DNA of 64,000 bases. Origin: Streptomyces sp. CB02414 (GTDB lineage Bacteria; Actinomycetota; Actinomycetes; Streptomycetales; Streptomycetaceae). This document shows, piece by piece, positions 33,601 to 41,446 of this stretch (position 1 is the stretch's first letter; every line of letters begins with the position of its first letter). The notes under the pieces were generated by a model. It made no database searches. It was not told the DNA's origin and saw nothing but the letters and a program-made list of their open reading frames with translations. The stretch lies in assembly GCF_001905385.1 (NCBI RefSeq), contig NZ_LIPF01000001.1, forward strand, positions 424,765 to 488,764. Reading direction: 5' to 3'. Both the position numbers and the translations under genes were made by a program.

Positions 33601-34176
33601 CTGGCGGGCCTCGTACTGCGTCTCCCCGAGGAACTCCTCGACGTCCTCGGCCGTGCCCTGCAGCGCGGACTTGCCGGCCTCCCGCACACCGGGGCCGCCC
33701 AGATTGATGACCCGTGAGGCCTCGACTCGCCGGTCCTGCTGATGCGGGGCCTTCCAGCCGCCCTTCAGGAACGCGCGCAGGTCCTCCGGTGTACCCGCCA
33801 GTGCCTTCTTGGCCGCCTCCCGCACCGCCGGACCGCCCGCATTGAGAATGCGACTCGTGTCCACCTTGTCGTCGGCCAGTTGCAGGGTGGGCTTGTCGGC
33901 GAGGAACTGCTCGACATCCGCCGCGGACCCGACGAGCGCCCGTTCAGCCGCCTCGCGCACACCGGCGCCACCGAAGGTCCAGGCGTGGACGGTCAGCGCG
34001 CGAGCGGAATCTGTTGTTCCCGATTCGGTCGCCGCATGCGCGGGGGACGACCCCAGCAGGCCGGCCCCGACCGTACCGACGAGCAGGAGGGCACCAGCTC
34101 TCCGGAGCACACTTGCCCGCACCGGCACGCCTCTCGGTCTCATGCCTGCCCGTATGGGACTACTCAATATTTTCAC
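30640..34176 (-). CDS. Secreted ALF-repeat / coiled-coil protein with putative toxin C-terminus
   Basis: A 1178-residue protein with a Sec signal peptide (residues 1-48, cleavage near SPAHA|AT). Four ALF-type repeats (about 65-232; core GGPxVREAAxxALxGTxEDVxxFL) precede an Ala-rich coiled coil (about 240-600). Four more ALF repeats (610-790), a second coiled coil (800-972) and a charged hinge with EKEPEPES follow. A short module (about 1000-1070, GLNDAKDCAKDPTLGKC and a hydrophobic stretch) links to a C-terminal ~85 residues (EVWKLDQGNINYRNF, DWTIDF). That architecture fits an actinobacterial polymorphic toxin delivering a C-terminal domain; BECR-fold RNases end similarly, but this assignment is weak. 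GTG at 34176 has GGAAGAAG 4 nt upstream. Confidence 0.82.
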   Translation of the reverse strand: MKILSSPIRAGMRPRGVPVRASVLRRAGALLLVGTVGAGLLGSSPAHAATESGTTDSARALTVHAWTFGGAGVREAAERALVGSAADVEQFLADKPTLQLADDKVDTSRILNAGGPAVREAAKKALAGTPEDLRAFLKGGWKAPHQQDRRVEASRVINLGGPGVREAGKSALQGTAEDVEEFLGETQYEARQADDRVRVSKLYNSGGPNVKAAAKLALQGSYGDVVEFLEVGQFVARNRDQEHATIAQLTEQAKQAGKEAEDATKAAVEAAAKADAASELAKQAAQKAAEETAAAKDDAGRAAVKAKQAAAAARAAADAAQTAIEAANAANRSARIAALAAAQTANAAAAAADAATRAYNAAIAAGKDKNKAQHAADMAKAARAAANLAIESGKAADQASKASLAAANAVVAAKSAGSNADAAADAADDAADYAAAAGASSAQARAAAAETRRHAAEANRAATAAETLARKSATAAAEARDAANSAAVHANNAATAAEEAAKHAGEAQDAAAEATKQANAAKVAAEAATAAVTTARETFALAREVEAEDLATRTAAAIERAKTRKATTDVFTVEASASVIEGHAIAEDTAALAAEAARPDADTAALARKGRAVALRAMKYFGTWRQQAAAEALSGTDSDVLEYLRTGWKEADRNEVRQQVAHLASNSPYSSVRTAATEALAGTEQEIRDFYTTGRYESGLADYRVEVSRIHNTGGPGVKEAAEKALADGSAGALLDFIDGGQYTALNADERVTASQLVNTGGPEVQSAAKIALSGPANQLHDFVVVGQHMADRKDQLASTHVAQVQRLLAEGGVIAAQAQQNRWLAAKAAAEANQSSAEADQAAAQAQESADQAAGYAVDADEAADAAASSAAKARQSATTARAAADRAERDAVAAAESAAQAEFSARYARSSAAMADEAADTARASALAADKSADEAEAAAVGAWSRVVELREAEETRARQEAEERRRAEREKEPEPESTCYLYPTRDSLPPCAYGAASRGESVQLPPVDPTIKEMVWSVTGLNDAKDCAKDPTLGKCTMFAMAIVPIPVVKGGKLLKEGLEEVQDAVTVSRLGRLGKVKGAALKDGKPIGVEDSAGVYLTSPDELRAVAAKIRDELGEPDLVKPVPGKGAVEVWKLDQGNINYRNFSSSGGAGDWTIDFTKELEQELGLKRYHAKG

Positions 34177-34392
34177 TTACTTCTTCCCGTTTGACTGAAA
34201 TGCGGCCGCGTCCTGCAGCCAGTGGAGGCAACTGACGTAGTGGAATCACGCGTTGGCATGCGCACTCGCCATGTCGCGGCTACAGAACTGCACTTCACGG
34301 CACGTATGCAAGATTCTTACATGTGCTTTACTTCTCCGATGCGGAAGCGAACGGCCGTTCAGCAGACGGGCGTTCATCGAGGAAGGAAACAC
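34177..34392. promoter_or_regulatory. AT-rich divergent promoter region of the secreted-protein locus
   Basis: This 216-bp gap between the ALF gene and the small secreted protein is clearly more A/T-rich than the rest of the window. The run around 34165-34200 is the most AT-rich stretch seen. It must hold promoters for both directions. A TTCACG ... GATTCT pair near 34293-34317 is possible for the rightward gene but unconvincing. Confidence 0.45.
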
Positions 34393-34905
34393 ATGCTGAT
34401 ACCGCGGAACCGCCGAGGGACCATGCCGGGAGCGGCCGGCGTCCTGTTGCTGGGCCTCGGAGGCGTGGCAGTGGCCACCGCGGCGCAGGCGGCACCCCGG
34501 TCGGCCGAGTCCGCGGCCCCGGCCGCTACGGACATGCCTTACGCGGTCGAAGACTTCAACTACCCCGGCGCCGACCGAATCCTTGAGGAGCGCGGCATCA
34601 CCCTGAAGCGGGGTGACGGCCACATCACCCTGGTGCCGTGTACCGACGCCTGGAACATCAAGATCGAGTCGCGTCTGGACAACGGCGGCTACTGCTTCCG
34701 CGCGACCGCCAAGTCGGCGTATCTGTCACTCGAGTTGCCCGACGCGTACGGCGTCTGGACCGAGGAGCACCCGGTCGAGGCGACACTGACCGCCGACGGG
34801 AAGGAATCCGTCGTCAACGTACCCAGCAATGAGTACCAACCGGTCGGTGAGTCCGGCGACACCGGGCTGCGCTCCGTTCTGGTCGAACTCCGTGTCACCG
34901 GCTGA
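34393..34905 (+). CDS. Small secreted protein of unknown function
   Basis: A 170-residue exported protein. The signal peptide is about residues 1-36 (hydrophobic GAAGVLLLGLGGVAVATAAQA, cleavage AQA|AP). The mature domain of ~130 residues has two Cys (in VPCTDAW and GYCFRAT) likely to form one disulfide. The beta-rich pattern ending GLRSVLVELRVTG suggests an immunoglobulin-like or jelly-roll fold. No family is recognised. GGAAGGAAAC precedes ATG at 34393. It is divergent from the ALF toxin-like gene and followed at 79 bp by the pseudoprotease gene, so the two secreted proteins are probably co-expressed. Confidence 0.8.
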   Translation: MLIPRNRRGTMPGAAGVLLLGLGGVAVATAAQAAPRSAESAAPAATDMPYAVEDFNYPGADRILEERGITLKRGDGHITLVPCTDAWNIKIESRLDNGGYCFRATAKSAYLSLELPDAYGVWTEEHPVEATLTADGKESVVNVPSNEYQPVGESGDTGLRSVLVELRVTG

Positions 34906-34984
34906 CCACACCGGTTGCTCGCTGACGGGCCGACAGGCCCACCAGTGACGCCCTTGCCCACTTGCGAATGATCAGGGAGTCATC

Positions 34985-37099
34985 GTGCGCCACTTGCGCG
35001 CCCGCACGACATTGACCAGTACGCTGCTTGCGACCGCGGTCGTCGGCGGTGTACTTGCCAGTACGAGTGTTCAGGCCGCCACCGGCCCCGCCGTCACCGA
35101 TGGCGGCTTCGAGTTCGCCGCCCGTCTGCAGATAGGCGACGACCAGCGGGGCTGCTCCGCGGTGCTGATAGCCCCGCAGTGGCTGGCCACCGCCGCGAGC
35201 TGCTTCGCCGACGACCTCGGCGCCGGCCAGGTATCGGCAGGCAAGCCCCAGTGGAAGACGACGGCCGTCCTCGGCCCCGCCCCGGGCACCAACAAGCCCG
35301 TCGACGTCGTCGAGCTCGTGCCGCGCACCGACCGGGACATGGTGCTGGCCCGGCTCGCCACGCCCGCCACCGGCATCACCCCCGTCCCCCTCGCCACCAC
35401 CGCGCCCGTCGCGGGCGAGGAACTGACGGTCGTCGGGTACGGGCGGACCAAGGACGAGTGGGCGCCGCTCGCCCGGCACACGGCCGCCTTCACCGTCCAG
35501 TCGGTGACCGGCACCACCCTCGCGCTCGACGGCAAGACCGACGACGACGCCATCTGCGCCGGCGACGCCGGCGGCCCCCTGGTGCGGCAGAAAGACGGCA
35601 AGTTCGAGCTGGTCGCGCTCGCCAGCCAGTCCTGGCAGGGCGGCTGCTTCGGCTCCGACCCGGCCGAGACCCGCAACGAGGCCGTCTCCCCGCGCCTGGA
35701 CAACATCAACGGCGGCAACACCCTCACCCCCGGCTCCGTGATGCGGGCCGGTGACAGCCTCGTCTCCAACGCCGCCCGCCTGACCCTGCGGGCCGACGGC
35801 GATCTGGTCGTCGTCTCCAACGCGGGCCAGACGCTGTGGTCGACCGGCACCGCGGGCCACCCCGGCGCCACCGCCCGCTTCACCGGCACCGGAAACCTCA
35901 CCGTCGTCGACGCCGACGGCAGCACCGTGCTGTGGGAGTCGAAGACCACCGCCGCCGGCGGCAAGGCCGTTCTCCAGGACCGCGGCAACTTCGTCGTCCA
36001 CGACGCCCAGGGCGCCTCCCAGTGGGCCGCCGGCACCGTCGTCCGCCACGACTACAACGGCGACGGCCGCAGCGACCTGGCCAACTGGTACGACTACGGC
36101 GACGGCCACGACGAGATCCACGCCTTCCTCGCCAAGGCCGACGGCGGCTTCGACAGCCCGGTGCACGGCTGGGAGACCGCGGCCGGCAACTACTGGGCCG
36201 AGAACATGAAGCGCTTCACCGGCGACTTCAACGGCGACGGCCGCGGCGACGTCGCCGCCTTCTACGGCTACAGCAACGGCGACGTCGGCCTGATCACCTG
36301 GCTCGGCCAGGACGGCGGCCACTTCGGCGGCTCGCTGCACTCCTGGAAGGACACCGACGGCTGGAACTTCGACCGCATGACCGTCAACTCCGGTGACTTC
36401 GACGGCGACGGCCGCGACGACGTCGCCGTCTGGTACGACTACGCCGACGGCAGCGACAAGCTCCACACCTTCCTCGCCAAGGCCGACGGCGGCTTCGCCA
36501 GCCCCTTCTCGTCCTTCACCCGGACCGAGGGCTGGACGGCCTCCAGCATGAAGTTCGCCACCGGCGACTACAACGGAGACGGCCGCGACGACCTCGCCGC
36601 CCTCTACGGCTACTCCACCGGTGAGGTCAAGCTCATCACCTTCCCGACCACGCCCGACGGCGGCTTCGACAACACGGCCGTCCACGGCTGGAGCAGCACC
36701 GGCTGGAACTTCGACGCCGCCAGCGTCCACTCCGGCGACTTCGACGGCGACGGCCGCGACGACCTGGCCGCCTGGTACGACTACGGCGACGGCCACGACG
36801 CCGTGATCGGCTTCACCGCCGACGCCGCCGGCAAGTTCGGCAACCGTACCGAGCTGTGGAACACCGCGGCCGGGAACTACACACGCGACCAGATGAAGAT
36901 CGTCACCGGTGACTACGACGGCGACGGCCGCGACGACCTCGCCACCCTCTACGGCTACTCGGACGGCCGGGTGAAGACCATCACCTGGACCGCCAAGGCC
37001 GACGGCACCCTCAACTCCCCGCTGCACAGCTGGGAGGCCACGGACGGCTGGAACTTCGACCGCATGCACGCGATCGAGCGCTACAACAACCCTGCCTGA
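34985..37099 (+). CDS. Secreted pseudoprotease with bulb-lectin and FG-GAP/VCBS repeats
   Basis: A 704-residue exported protein with a signal peptide (residues 1-32). A trypsin-fold domain (about 38-245) retains Asp118 ([11 protein letters not shown]) but lacks both other catalytic residues: TAASC has Ser72 where His is required, and GDAGGP has Ala195 where Ser is required. Cys pairs are kept. A bulb-type mannose-lectin domain (about 250-350; [21 protein letters not shown]) and five or so Streptomyces-style FG-GAP/VCBS repeats (about 355-700; DxNGDGRx[11 protein letters not shown]) follow. The repeats bind calcium and form a beta-propeller. Likely a binding protein, not an enzyme. GTG at 34985 with AGGGAG. 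Confidence 0.88.
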   Translation: MRHLRARTTLTSTLLATAVVGGVLASTSVQAATGPAVTDGGFEFAARLQIGDDQRGCSAVLIAPQWLATAASCFADDLGAGQVSAGKPQWKTTAVLGPAPGTNKPVDVVELVPRTDRDMVLARLATPATGITPVPLATTAPVAGEELTVVGYGRTKDEWAPLARHTAAFTVQSVTGTTLALDGKTDDDAICAGDAGGPLVRQKDGKFELVALASQSWQGGCFGSDPAETRNEAVSPRLDNINGGNTLTPGSVMRAGDSLVSNAARLTLRADGDLVVVSNAGQTLWSTGTAGHPGATARFTGTGNLTVVDADGSTVLWESKTTAAGGKAVLQDRGNFVVHDAQGASQWAAGTVVRHDYNGDGRSDLANWYDYGDGHDEIHAFLAKADGGFDSPVHGWETAAGNYWAENMKRFTGDFNGDGRGDVAAFYGYSNGDVGLITWLGQDGGHFGGSLHSWKDTDGWNFDRMTVNSGDFDGDGRDDVAVWYDYADGSDKLHTFLAKADGGFASPFSSFTRTEGWTASSMKFATGDYNGDGRDDLAALYGYSTGEVKLITFPTTPDGGFDNTAVHGWSSTGWNFDAASVHSGDFDGDGRDDLAAWYDYGDGHDAVIGFTADAAGKFGNRTELWNTAAGNYTRDQMKIVTGDYDGDGRDDLATLYGYSDGRVKTITWTAKADGTLNSPLHSWEATDGWNFDRMHAIERYNNPA

Positions 37100-37118
37100 T
37101 CCCATTCGAGCGGCCCGT

Positions 37119-37158
37119 GGGCCCGCTGCCCCGCCGCCCCCGGCGGAGCAGCGGGCCC
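37119..37158. terminator. Hairpin terminator after the pseudoprotease gene
   Basis: A 17-bp stem with a single mismatch (37119-37135 with 37142-37158) and a 6-nt loop begins 19 bp after the stop. It also serves the convergent NsdA-like regulator. Confidence 0.85.
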
Positions 37159-37167
37159 GCGGGCGTT

Positions 37168-37207
37168 GCGGCCGGTGTGCGGCCGGTGTGCGGCCGGTGT
37201 GCGGCCG
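37168..37207. repeat. Tandem 11-bp repeat, three and a half copies
   Basis: The unit GCGGCCGGTGT at 37168-37178, 37179-37189 and 37190-37200 is followed by a partial GCGGCCG. It lies 8 bp beyond the stop codon of the regulator gene. The 11-bp period is one helical turn. It may be slippage-prone. Confidence 0.85.
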
Positions 37208-37214
37208 CCCAGCT

Positions 37215-38681
37215 CTACCCCAGCGCCGCGACCTTGTCGCGGTACCCCCGTACCGGTGCCGCGTCCCTGTACGGCTCCAGCCGCCGTTCGAAGTCGCGGA
37301 CGTACTCCGCCGCCCGCGCCGACCTCATCTCGGCCGCCTGTCCGGCCGCCTCGGCGGCCAGCTGGCAGGCCTGGTCGAGTTCGCCCAGGCCGAGGCGGGC
37401 CGTGGCGAGGACCACCCGGCAGAAGAGCCTGCTGCGCGCGTACACGGGGGCGCGCAGCAGCAGCGAGCGTTCCGCGTACTGGGCGGCGGCCCGGAACTGC
37501 TGGAGGTCGCGGTGGCAGTGCCCGAACTCGTCGGCGAGCTGCGCCTCGTCGAAGAAGCGGGCCCAGTGCGGCACCTCGTCGCCGGGCCGGGCGGCCTCCA
37601 GGGCACGCTCGGCCCGGACCAGCGAGGCGGTGCAGGCCCGCACCTCGCCGAGGACGCCGTGCGCCCGTGCCTCGGCGGCGTGCAGCAGCGTCTGCACGAC
37701 CGGCGGCGCGGAGGTCCCGACCCCCTGCTGCGCCACCCGCGCGAGCTGCACGGCCTCGCGCCCGTGCCCCAGGTAGACGGCCTGGCGGCTCATGGTCACC
37801 AGCACGTACGAGCCGTACGCCCGGTCCCCGGCCGCCTGCGCGAGCCGCAGCGCCTGGACGAAGTAGCGCTGGGCGAGGCCGTGCGCGGCGATGTCGTACG
37901 ACGTCCAGCCCGCGAGCCGGGTCAGGTCGGCGGCGGCGGCGAACAGCCGGCGGCCGGTCTGCTCGCCGTAGGTGCCGCGCAGCATCGGCTCCAGCTCGTG
38001 CTCCAGGTACCGCACCAGGGCCTGCCGGGCGTGCCCGCCGCCGTACCGGTCGTCCAGGCTGCGGAACAGCTCGCCGACCGAGCGCAGCGCGGCGAGGTCG
38101 CCGCCGGTGACCTTCTGGCCGGGGCCGCGGTCGGCGGACGGCGCGCGCCTGCGGGCCGGGTCGAGCGGCACGGGCCCCCTGGGCATCGCGGGGCGGCCCT
38201 GTGCGGGGATGCGGACGGGCACCTCGGCGCGGGCCACCTTCTCGTCGGCCCGCCCGATCAGCCAGTCCCGGCTGGGCACGACCAGCCCGGCCGGCGTGAA
38301 GGCGATCTTGCGCAGCTCGGCGTGGCTGCCGGAGTCCTTGCGCCACAGCCCGCCGACGATGTCGACGGCCTCCTCCGGGGTGGCGGCGAACTCCAGCCCC
38401 GCGTAGACGGGCGCGCAGGCGTCGAGGCCGAGGTCCTGCGCGCTGAGGCGTCGGCCGAGGCGCCGGGTGAAGACCTCGGCGATCAGCGCCGGGGTGGTGC
38501 CGCGGGGCTGCTGGCCGCGCAGCCACCGGGTGACGGACGTCTTGTCGTATCTCAGGTCCAGGCCGTGTTCGAGTCCCAGCTGGTCGACGCGACGCGCGAG
38601 ACCCGCGTTCGAGAACCCCGCTTCGGCGATGAGCGCGGCGAGCTGGCGGTTGGGGGTGCGCTGCGCGGGTCGTTCCGTCAT
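37215..38681 (-). CDS. HTH and TPR regulator of the NsdA/NsdB type
   Basis: A 488-residue protein. An N-terminal DNA-binding-like region (residues 8-80; [20 protein letters not shown], then [17 protein letters not shown]) resembles an XRE-type helix-turn-helix. A linker and a long helical C-terminal half with tetratricopeptide-like repeats (about 210-470) follow. Proteins of this build in Streptomyces, such as NsdA and NsdB, negatively affect sporulation and antibiotic production; paralogues are common. Start ATG at 38681, with longer in-frame alternatives rejected because they precede the conserved region without a ribosome-binding site. It is divergent from lipB. Confidence 0.85.
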   Translation of the reverse strand: MTERPAQRTPNRQLAALIAEAGFSNAGLARRVDQLGLEHGLDLRYDKTSVTRWLRGQQPRGTTPALIAEVFTRRLGRRLSAQDLGLDACAPVYAGLEFAATPEEAVDIVGGLWRKDSGSHAELRKIAFTPAGLVVPSRDWLIGRADEKVARAEVPVRIPAQGRPAMPRGPVPLDPARRRAPSADRGPGQKVTGGDLAALRSVGELFRSLDDRYGGGHARQALVRYLEHELEPMLRGTYGEQTGRRLFAAAADLTRLAGWTSYDIAAHGLAQRYFVQALRLAQAAGDRAYGSYVLVTMSRQAVYLGHGREAVQLARVAQQGVGTSAPPVVQTLLHAAEARAHGVLGEVRACTASLVRAERALEAARPGDEVPHWARFFDEAQLADEFGHCHRDLQQFRAAAQYAERSLLLRAPVYARSRLFCRVVLATARLGLGELDQACQLAAEAAGQAAEMRSARAAEYVRDFERRLEPYRDAAPVRGYRDKVAALG

Positions 38682-38915
38682 GGTGCGGTGCGGTCTCCTG
38701 CCTTCCGGGCGTTCGATGTGCCCGGAGCGCCTGTGAGCAGCCCTTATGGCCTCGTGAACGGCGCGAATGTAGCGGAGAGTAAGCACCCGATCGCACACTT
38801 CGACCGGCATTCATCCGATCGTGTGAGGATTGCCCGCCCGGCTGACGACGCATGGACGGTCGTACAGTGGCGTGGGCACGCTTCGTGCCTTACGACCTTC
38901 CGGGGAGGCATTGCC
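38682..38915. promoter_or_regulatory. Divergent region between the NsdA-like gene and lipB
   Basis: A 234-bp gap with no coding signal. TACAGT at 38863-38868, with GCTGAC at 38841-38846 (16-bp spacer), is a possible lipB promoter. An A-rich patch near 38765-38785 may belong to the leftward promoter. Confidence 0.35.
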
Positions 38916-39716
38916 GTGAGTGAGCTGCGGTTCGTCCGAATGGGGTTCGGTGCCGATCGCGTCGAGTACCAGGAGGCGTGGGACGAGCAGCGCCGGGTGC
39001 ACGCCGCGCGGTTCGCCGACGAGCTCCCCGACACCGTGCTGCTCCTCGAACACCCGCCGGTCTACACCGCCGGCCGGCGCACCGAGGACAGCGAGCGTCC
39101 GCTGGACGGCACGCCGGTGATCGACGTGGACCGCGGCGGCAAGATCACCTGGCACGGGCCGGGCCAGCTGGTGGGCTACCCGATCCAGAAGCTCCCGCGC
39201 CCGGTGGACGTGGTGGCGCACGTGCGGCGGCTGGAGGACGCCCTGATCCGCACCTGCGCGGAGTTCGGCGTGGAGACCAGCCGGGTGGAGGGCCGCAGCG
39301 GGGTGTGGATCCTCGGCGACCCGGTCGAGCGGCGCCCCGCGCTCGGCGGACTCTCCCTGGACTTCGACCCGCGCCTGACGGACGAGGAGTTCGACCCCCG
39401 TCTGAACGGCCCCGACTACGCCCCGTCCAACGCCGGCCAGCGCCGCGAGGACCGGAAGATCGCCGCGATCGGCATCCGGGTGGCGAAGGGCGTCACCATG
39501 CACGGCTTCGCCCTGAACGTGAACCCGGACAACAAGTGGTTCGACCGGATCATCCCCTGCGGCATCCGTGACGCGGGCGTCGCCTCGCTGGCGGGCGAGC
39601 TGGGCCGCGACGTGACCATCGAGGAGGTCCTGCCGGTGGCGGAGCGCCACCTGCGGGACGTTCTGGAGAACGCGGAACTGAAGCCGCGGGTGATCGAGAA
39701 GGCCCCGGCGGCATGA
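38916..39716 (+). CDS. lipB: Octanoyl-ACP:protein N-octanoyltransferase (LipB)
   Basis: A 266-residue cytoplasmic enzyme transferring octanoate from acyl carrier protein to the lipoyl domains of E2 subunits. Family motifs: [25 protein letters not shown], the catalytic Lys181 ([11 protein letters not shown]) and the catalytic Cys215 (IIPCGI). Compared with the ~213-residue E. coli enzyme there is an insertion at about residues 135-178 ([10 protein letters not shown] ... NAGQRRED), typical of actinobacterial LipB. GTG at 38916 has GGGGAGG upstream. lipA lies 213 bp downstream, separated by repeats, so the two may or may not be one transcript. Confidence 0.96.
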   Translation: MSELRFVRMGFGADRVEYQEAWDEQRRVHAARFADELPDTVLLLEHPPVYTAGRRTEDSERPLDGTPVIDVDRGGKITWHGPGQLVGYPIQKLPRPVDVVAHVRRLEDALIRTCAEFGVETSRVEGRSGVWILGDPVERRPALGGLSLDFDPRLTDEEFDPRLNGPDYAPSNAGQRREDRKIAAIGIRVAKGVTMHGFALNVNPDNKWFDRIIPCGIRDAGVASLAGELGRDVTIEEVLPVAERHLRDVLENAELKPRVIEKAPAA

Positions 39717-39748
39717 ATGCAGCGCCGGGGGCATAAACCCAGCCCGTC

Positions 39749-39789
39749 CTGGGGGTCCCCCCGCTCGAGCGAAGCCGAGAGTGGGGGAG
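39749..39789. repeat. Dispersed repeat, CCCCCCGCTCGAGCGAAGCC type
   Basis: TCCCCCC (39756-39762) pairs with TGGGGGA (39782-39788) around the internal CGCTCGAGCGAAGCCGAGA. This is a widespread intergenic element in Streptomyces. It lies between lipB and lipA and could attenuate or process the mRNA. Confidence 0.75.
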
Positions 39790-39814
39790 TTTGAGGACGA
39801 GGCCCGTTCAGGGC

Positions 39815-39848
39815 CGAAGCGGGGGCCTGGGGGCGGCAGCCCCCAGCA
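39815..39848. repeat. GC-rich dispersed hairpin element (copy B)
   Basis: CTGGGGGC (39827-39834), GGCA loop and GCCCCCAG (39839-39846) form a perfect 8-bp stem. The flank GCCGAAGCGGGGGCC matches the minus-strand copy at 3833-3870. It follows the 39749-39789 element, giving two stacked hairpins in the lipB-lipA gap. Confidence 0.65.
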
Positions 39849-39928
39849 AGGCCAGCACCCTCGCCGGGCATCAAAACAACGGGCGTACCCTGAAGGTCGC
39901 CGAAGAATCAATCGCTAGGGAGCCGGTC

Positions 39929-40882
39929 GTGTCCGCAGTCGCACCCGACGGACGCAAGATGCTGCGCCTGGAGGTCCGCAACAGCCAGACCCCCATCGAG
40001 CGCAAGCCCGAGTGGATCAAGACCCGGGCGAAAATGGGCCCCGAGTACACCAAGATGCAGAACCTCGTGAAGAGCGAGGGCCTGCACACGGTCTGCCAGG
40101 AAGCGGGCTGTCCCAACATCTACGAGTGCTGGGAGGACCGCGAGGCGACCTTCCTCATCGGCGGCGACCAGTGCACCCGGCGCTGCGACTTCTGCCAGAT
40201 CGACACCGGCAAGCCCGAGGCGCTCGACCGCGACGAGCCCCGCCGCGTCGGCGAGTCCGTGGTCACCATGGACCTGAACTACGCCACCATCACCGGCGTC
40301 GCCCGCGACGACCTCCCGGACGGCGGCGCCTGGCTGTACGCGGAGACGGTGCGCCAGATCCACCAGCAGACGGCGGACCGCGAGGCCGGCCGGACCAAGG
40401 TGGAGCTGCTCGCCCCCGACTTCAACGCGGTACCGGAGCTCCTGCGGGAGGTCTTCGACTCCCGCCCCGAGGTCTTCGCGCACAACGTCGAGACGGTCCC
40501 GCGCATCTTCAAGCGCATCCGCCCCGGCTTCCGCTACGAGCGCTCGCTGAAGGTCATCACGGACGCCCGCGACTACGGCCTGGTCACCAAGTCCAACCTG
40601 ATCCTCGGCATGGGCGAGACCCGCGAGGAGATCAGCGAGGCCCTGAAGGAACTGCACGAGGCCGGCTGCGAGCTGATCACCATCACGCAGTACCTGCGCC
40701 CGTCCGTGCGCCACCACCCCGTGGAGCGCTGGGTCAAGCCGCAGGAGTTCGTGGAGCTGAAGGAGGAGGCCGAGCAGATCGGCTTCTCCGGCGTGATGTC
40801 GGGCCCGCTGGTGCGATCCTCGTACCGCGCCGGGCGGCTCTACCAGATGGCCATGGAGCAGCGCCGGACCGCCACCGTCTGA
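39929..40882 (+). CDS. lipA: Lipoyl synthase (LipA), radical SAM
   Basis: A 317-residue radical-SAM enzyme that inserts two sulfurs into protein-bound octanoyl groups. The auxiliary cluster Cys56, Cys61 and Cys67 ([12 protein letters not shown]), the radical-SAM triad Cys82, Cys86 and Cys89 (CTRRCDFC) and the C-terminal RSSYRAG serine ligand to the auxiliary cluster are all present. The length is standard. GTG at 39929 has TAGGGAG 6 nt upstream. With lipB it supplies lipoate to the E2 encoded at 17328-19109 and to the glycine cleavage system. Confidence 0.97.
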   Translation: MSAVAPDGRKMLRLEVRNSQTPIERKPEWIKTRAKMGPEYTKMQNLVKSEGLHTVCQEAGCPNIYECWEDREATFLIGGDQCTRRCDFCQIDTGKPEALDRDEPRRVGESVVTMDLNYATITGVARDDLPDGGAWLYAETVRQIHQQTADREAGRTKVELLAPDFNAVPELLREVFDSRPEVFAHNVETVPRIFKRIRPGFRYERSLKVITDARDYGLVTKSNLILGMGETREEISEALKELHEAGCELITITQYLRPSVRHHPVERWVKPQEFVELKEEAEQIGFSGVMSGPLVRSSYRAGRLYQMAMEQRRTATV

Positions 40883-40958
40883 TCCGCCCGCCGGACCGCC
40901 GTCCGGCGACCGTGTGAATTCACGCACAAGCTGCTACTGGCCAGTAATGGCCGATATT

Positions 40959-41007
40959 CCGCGGCCCCGACCGTCCTCGCAGATGAGGGCACCGGTCGGG
41001 GCCGCGG
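40959..41007 (+). terminator. 15-bp perfect hairpin after lipA
   Basis: The stem is formed by 40959-40973 with 40993-41007 around a 19-nt loop, 77 bp past the lipA stop. The upstream 70 bp are non-coding. Confidence 0.85.
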
Positions 41008-41063
41008 CGTCGTCGAGGCTCCCGGCATCGCGGCTTCATGTCCGTTTGACCGGCGGGTCACGC

Positions 41064-41098
41064 CCTGGTAACACCAATCAGTGACCCTGGTATCACGC
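41064..41098 (+). promoter_or_regulatory. Direct repeat CCCTGGTAACACC / CCCTGGTATCACG
   Basis: Two similar 13-bp blocks about 22 bp apart lie upstream of the small gene at 41150, about two helical turns on one DNA face. This suggests an activator or regulator site, but no known consensus was matched. Confidence 0.35.
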
Positions 41099-41149
41099 CA
41101 CGTACACCCGTCTCCGTACCCGGAGCCGTACCGAGGGGGGACCTCCACG

Positions 41150-41365
41150 ATGCAGGCCGCGCCCGTTCGCGCCACCGTCGTCCGCGCCACCGCCATCCCG
41201 TCGTTCACCACCGCCCTGCGGGCCGTCGAGTCGCTGCTGATGAGCGGCGGTCAGCGCACTGCCCGGCGCAACGCGTGGACCTCCGTGCTGGAGGACCGCC
41301 GCCGCGCCAAGGACCGGATCGAGACGGAGCGCGTACTGCGGCAGTCCGTCGCCGGCCGCCCCTGA
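41150..41365 (+). CDS. Small basic protein of unknown function
   Basis: A 71-residue, Arg/Ala-rich, predicted soluble helical protein (MQAAPVRATVVRATAIPSFT ... AKDRIETERVLRQS). Its start is set by GAGGGGGG 8 nt before ATG. No recognisable domain. GC bias at codon third positions is good, so it is probably a real gene. It stands alone between the lipA terminator and a leaderless DUF4191 gene. Confidence 0.7.
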   Translation: MQAAPVRATVVRATAIPSFTTALRAVESLLMSGGQRTARRNAWTSVLEDRRRAKDRIETERVLRQSVAGRP

Positions 41366-41446
41366 TCCAGGCCCCGGCCGTCCCGCCCACCCGCACGCCG
41401 GGCACTGCCGTCGTCGGCGCTCGGCGGGGCACGTAGACTTCGTGCC

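Noticed and set aside
37168..37207. A CRISPR array
   Set aside because: The repeat unit is 11 bp without spacers and no cas genes are near.
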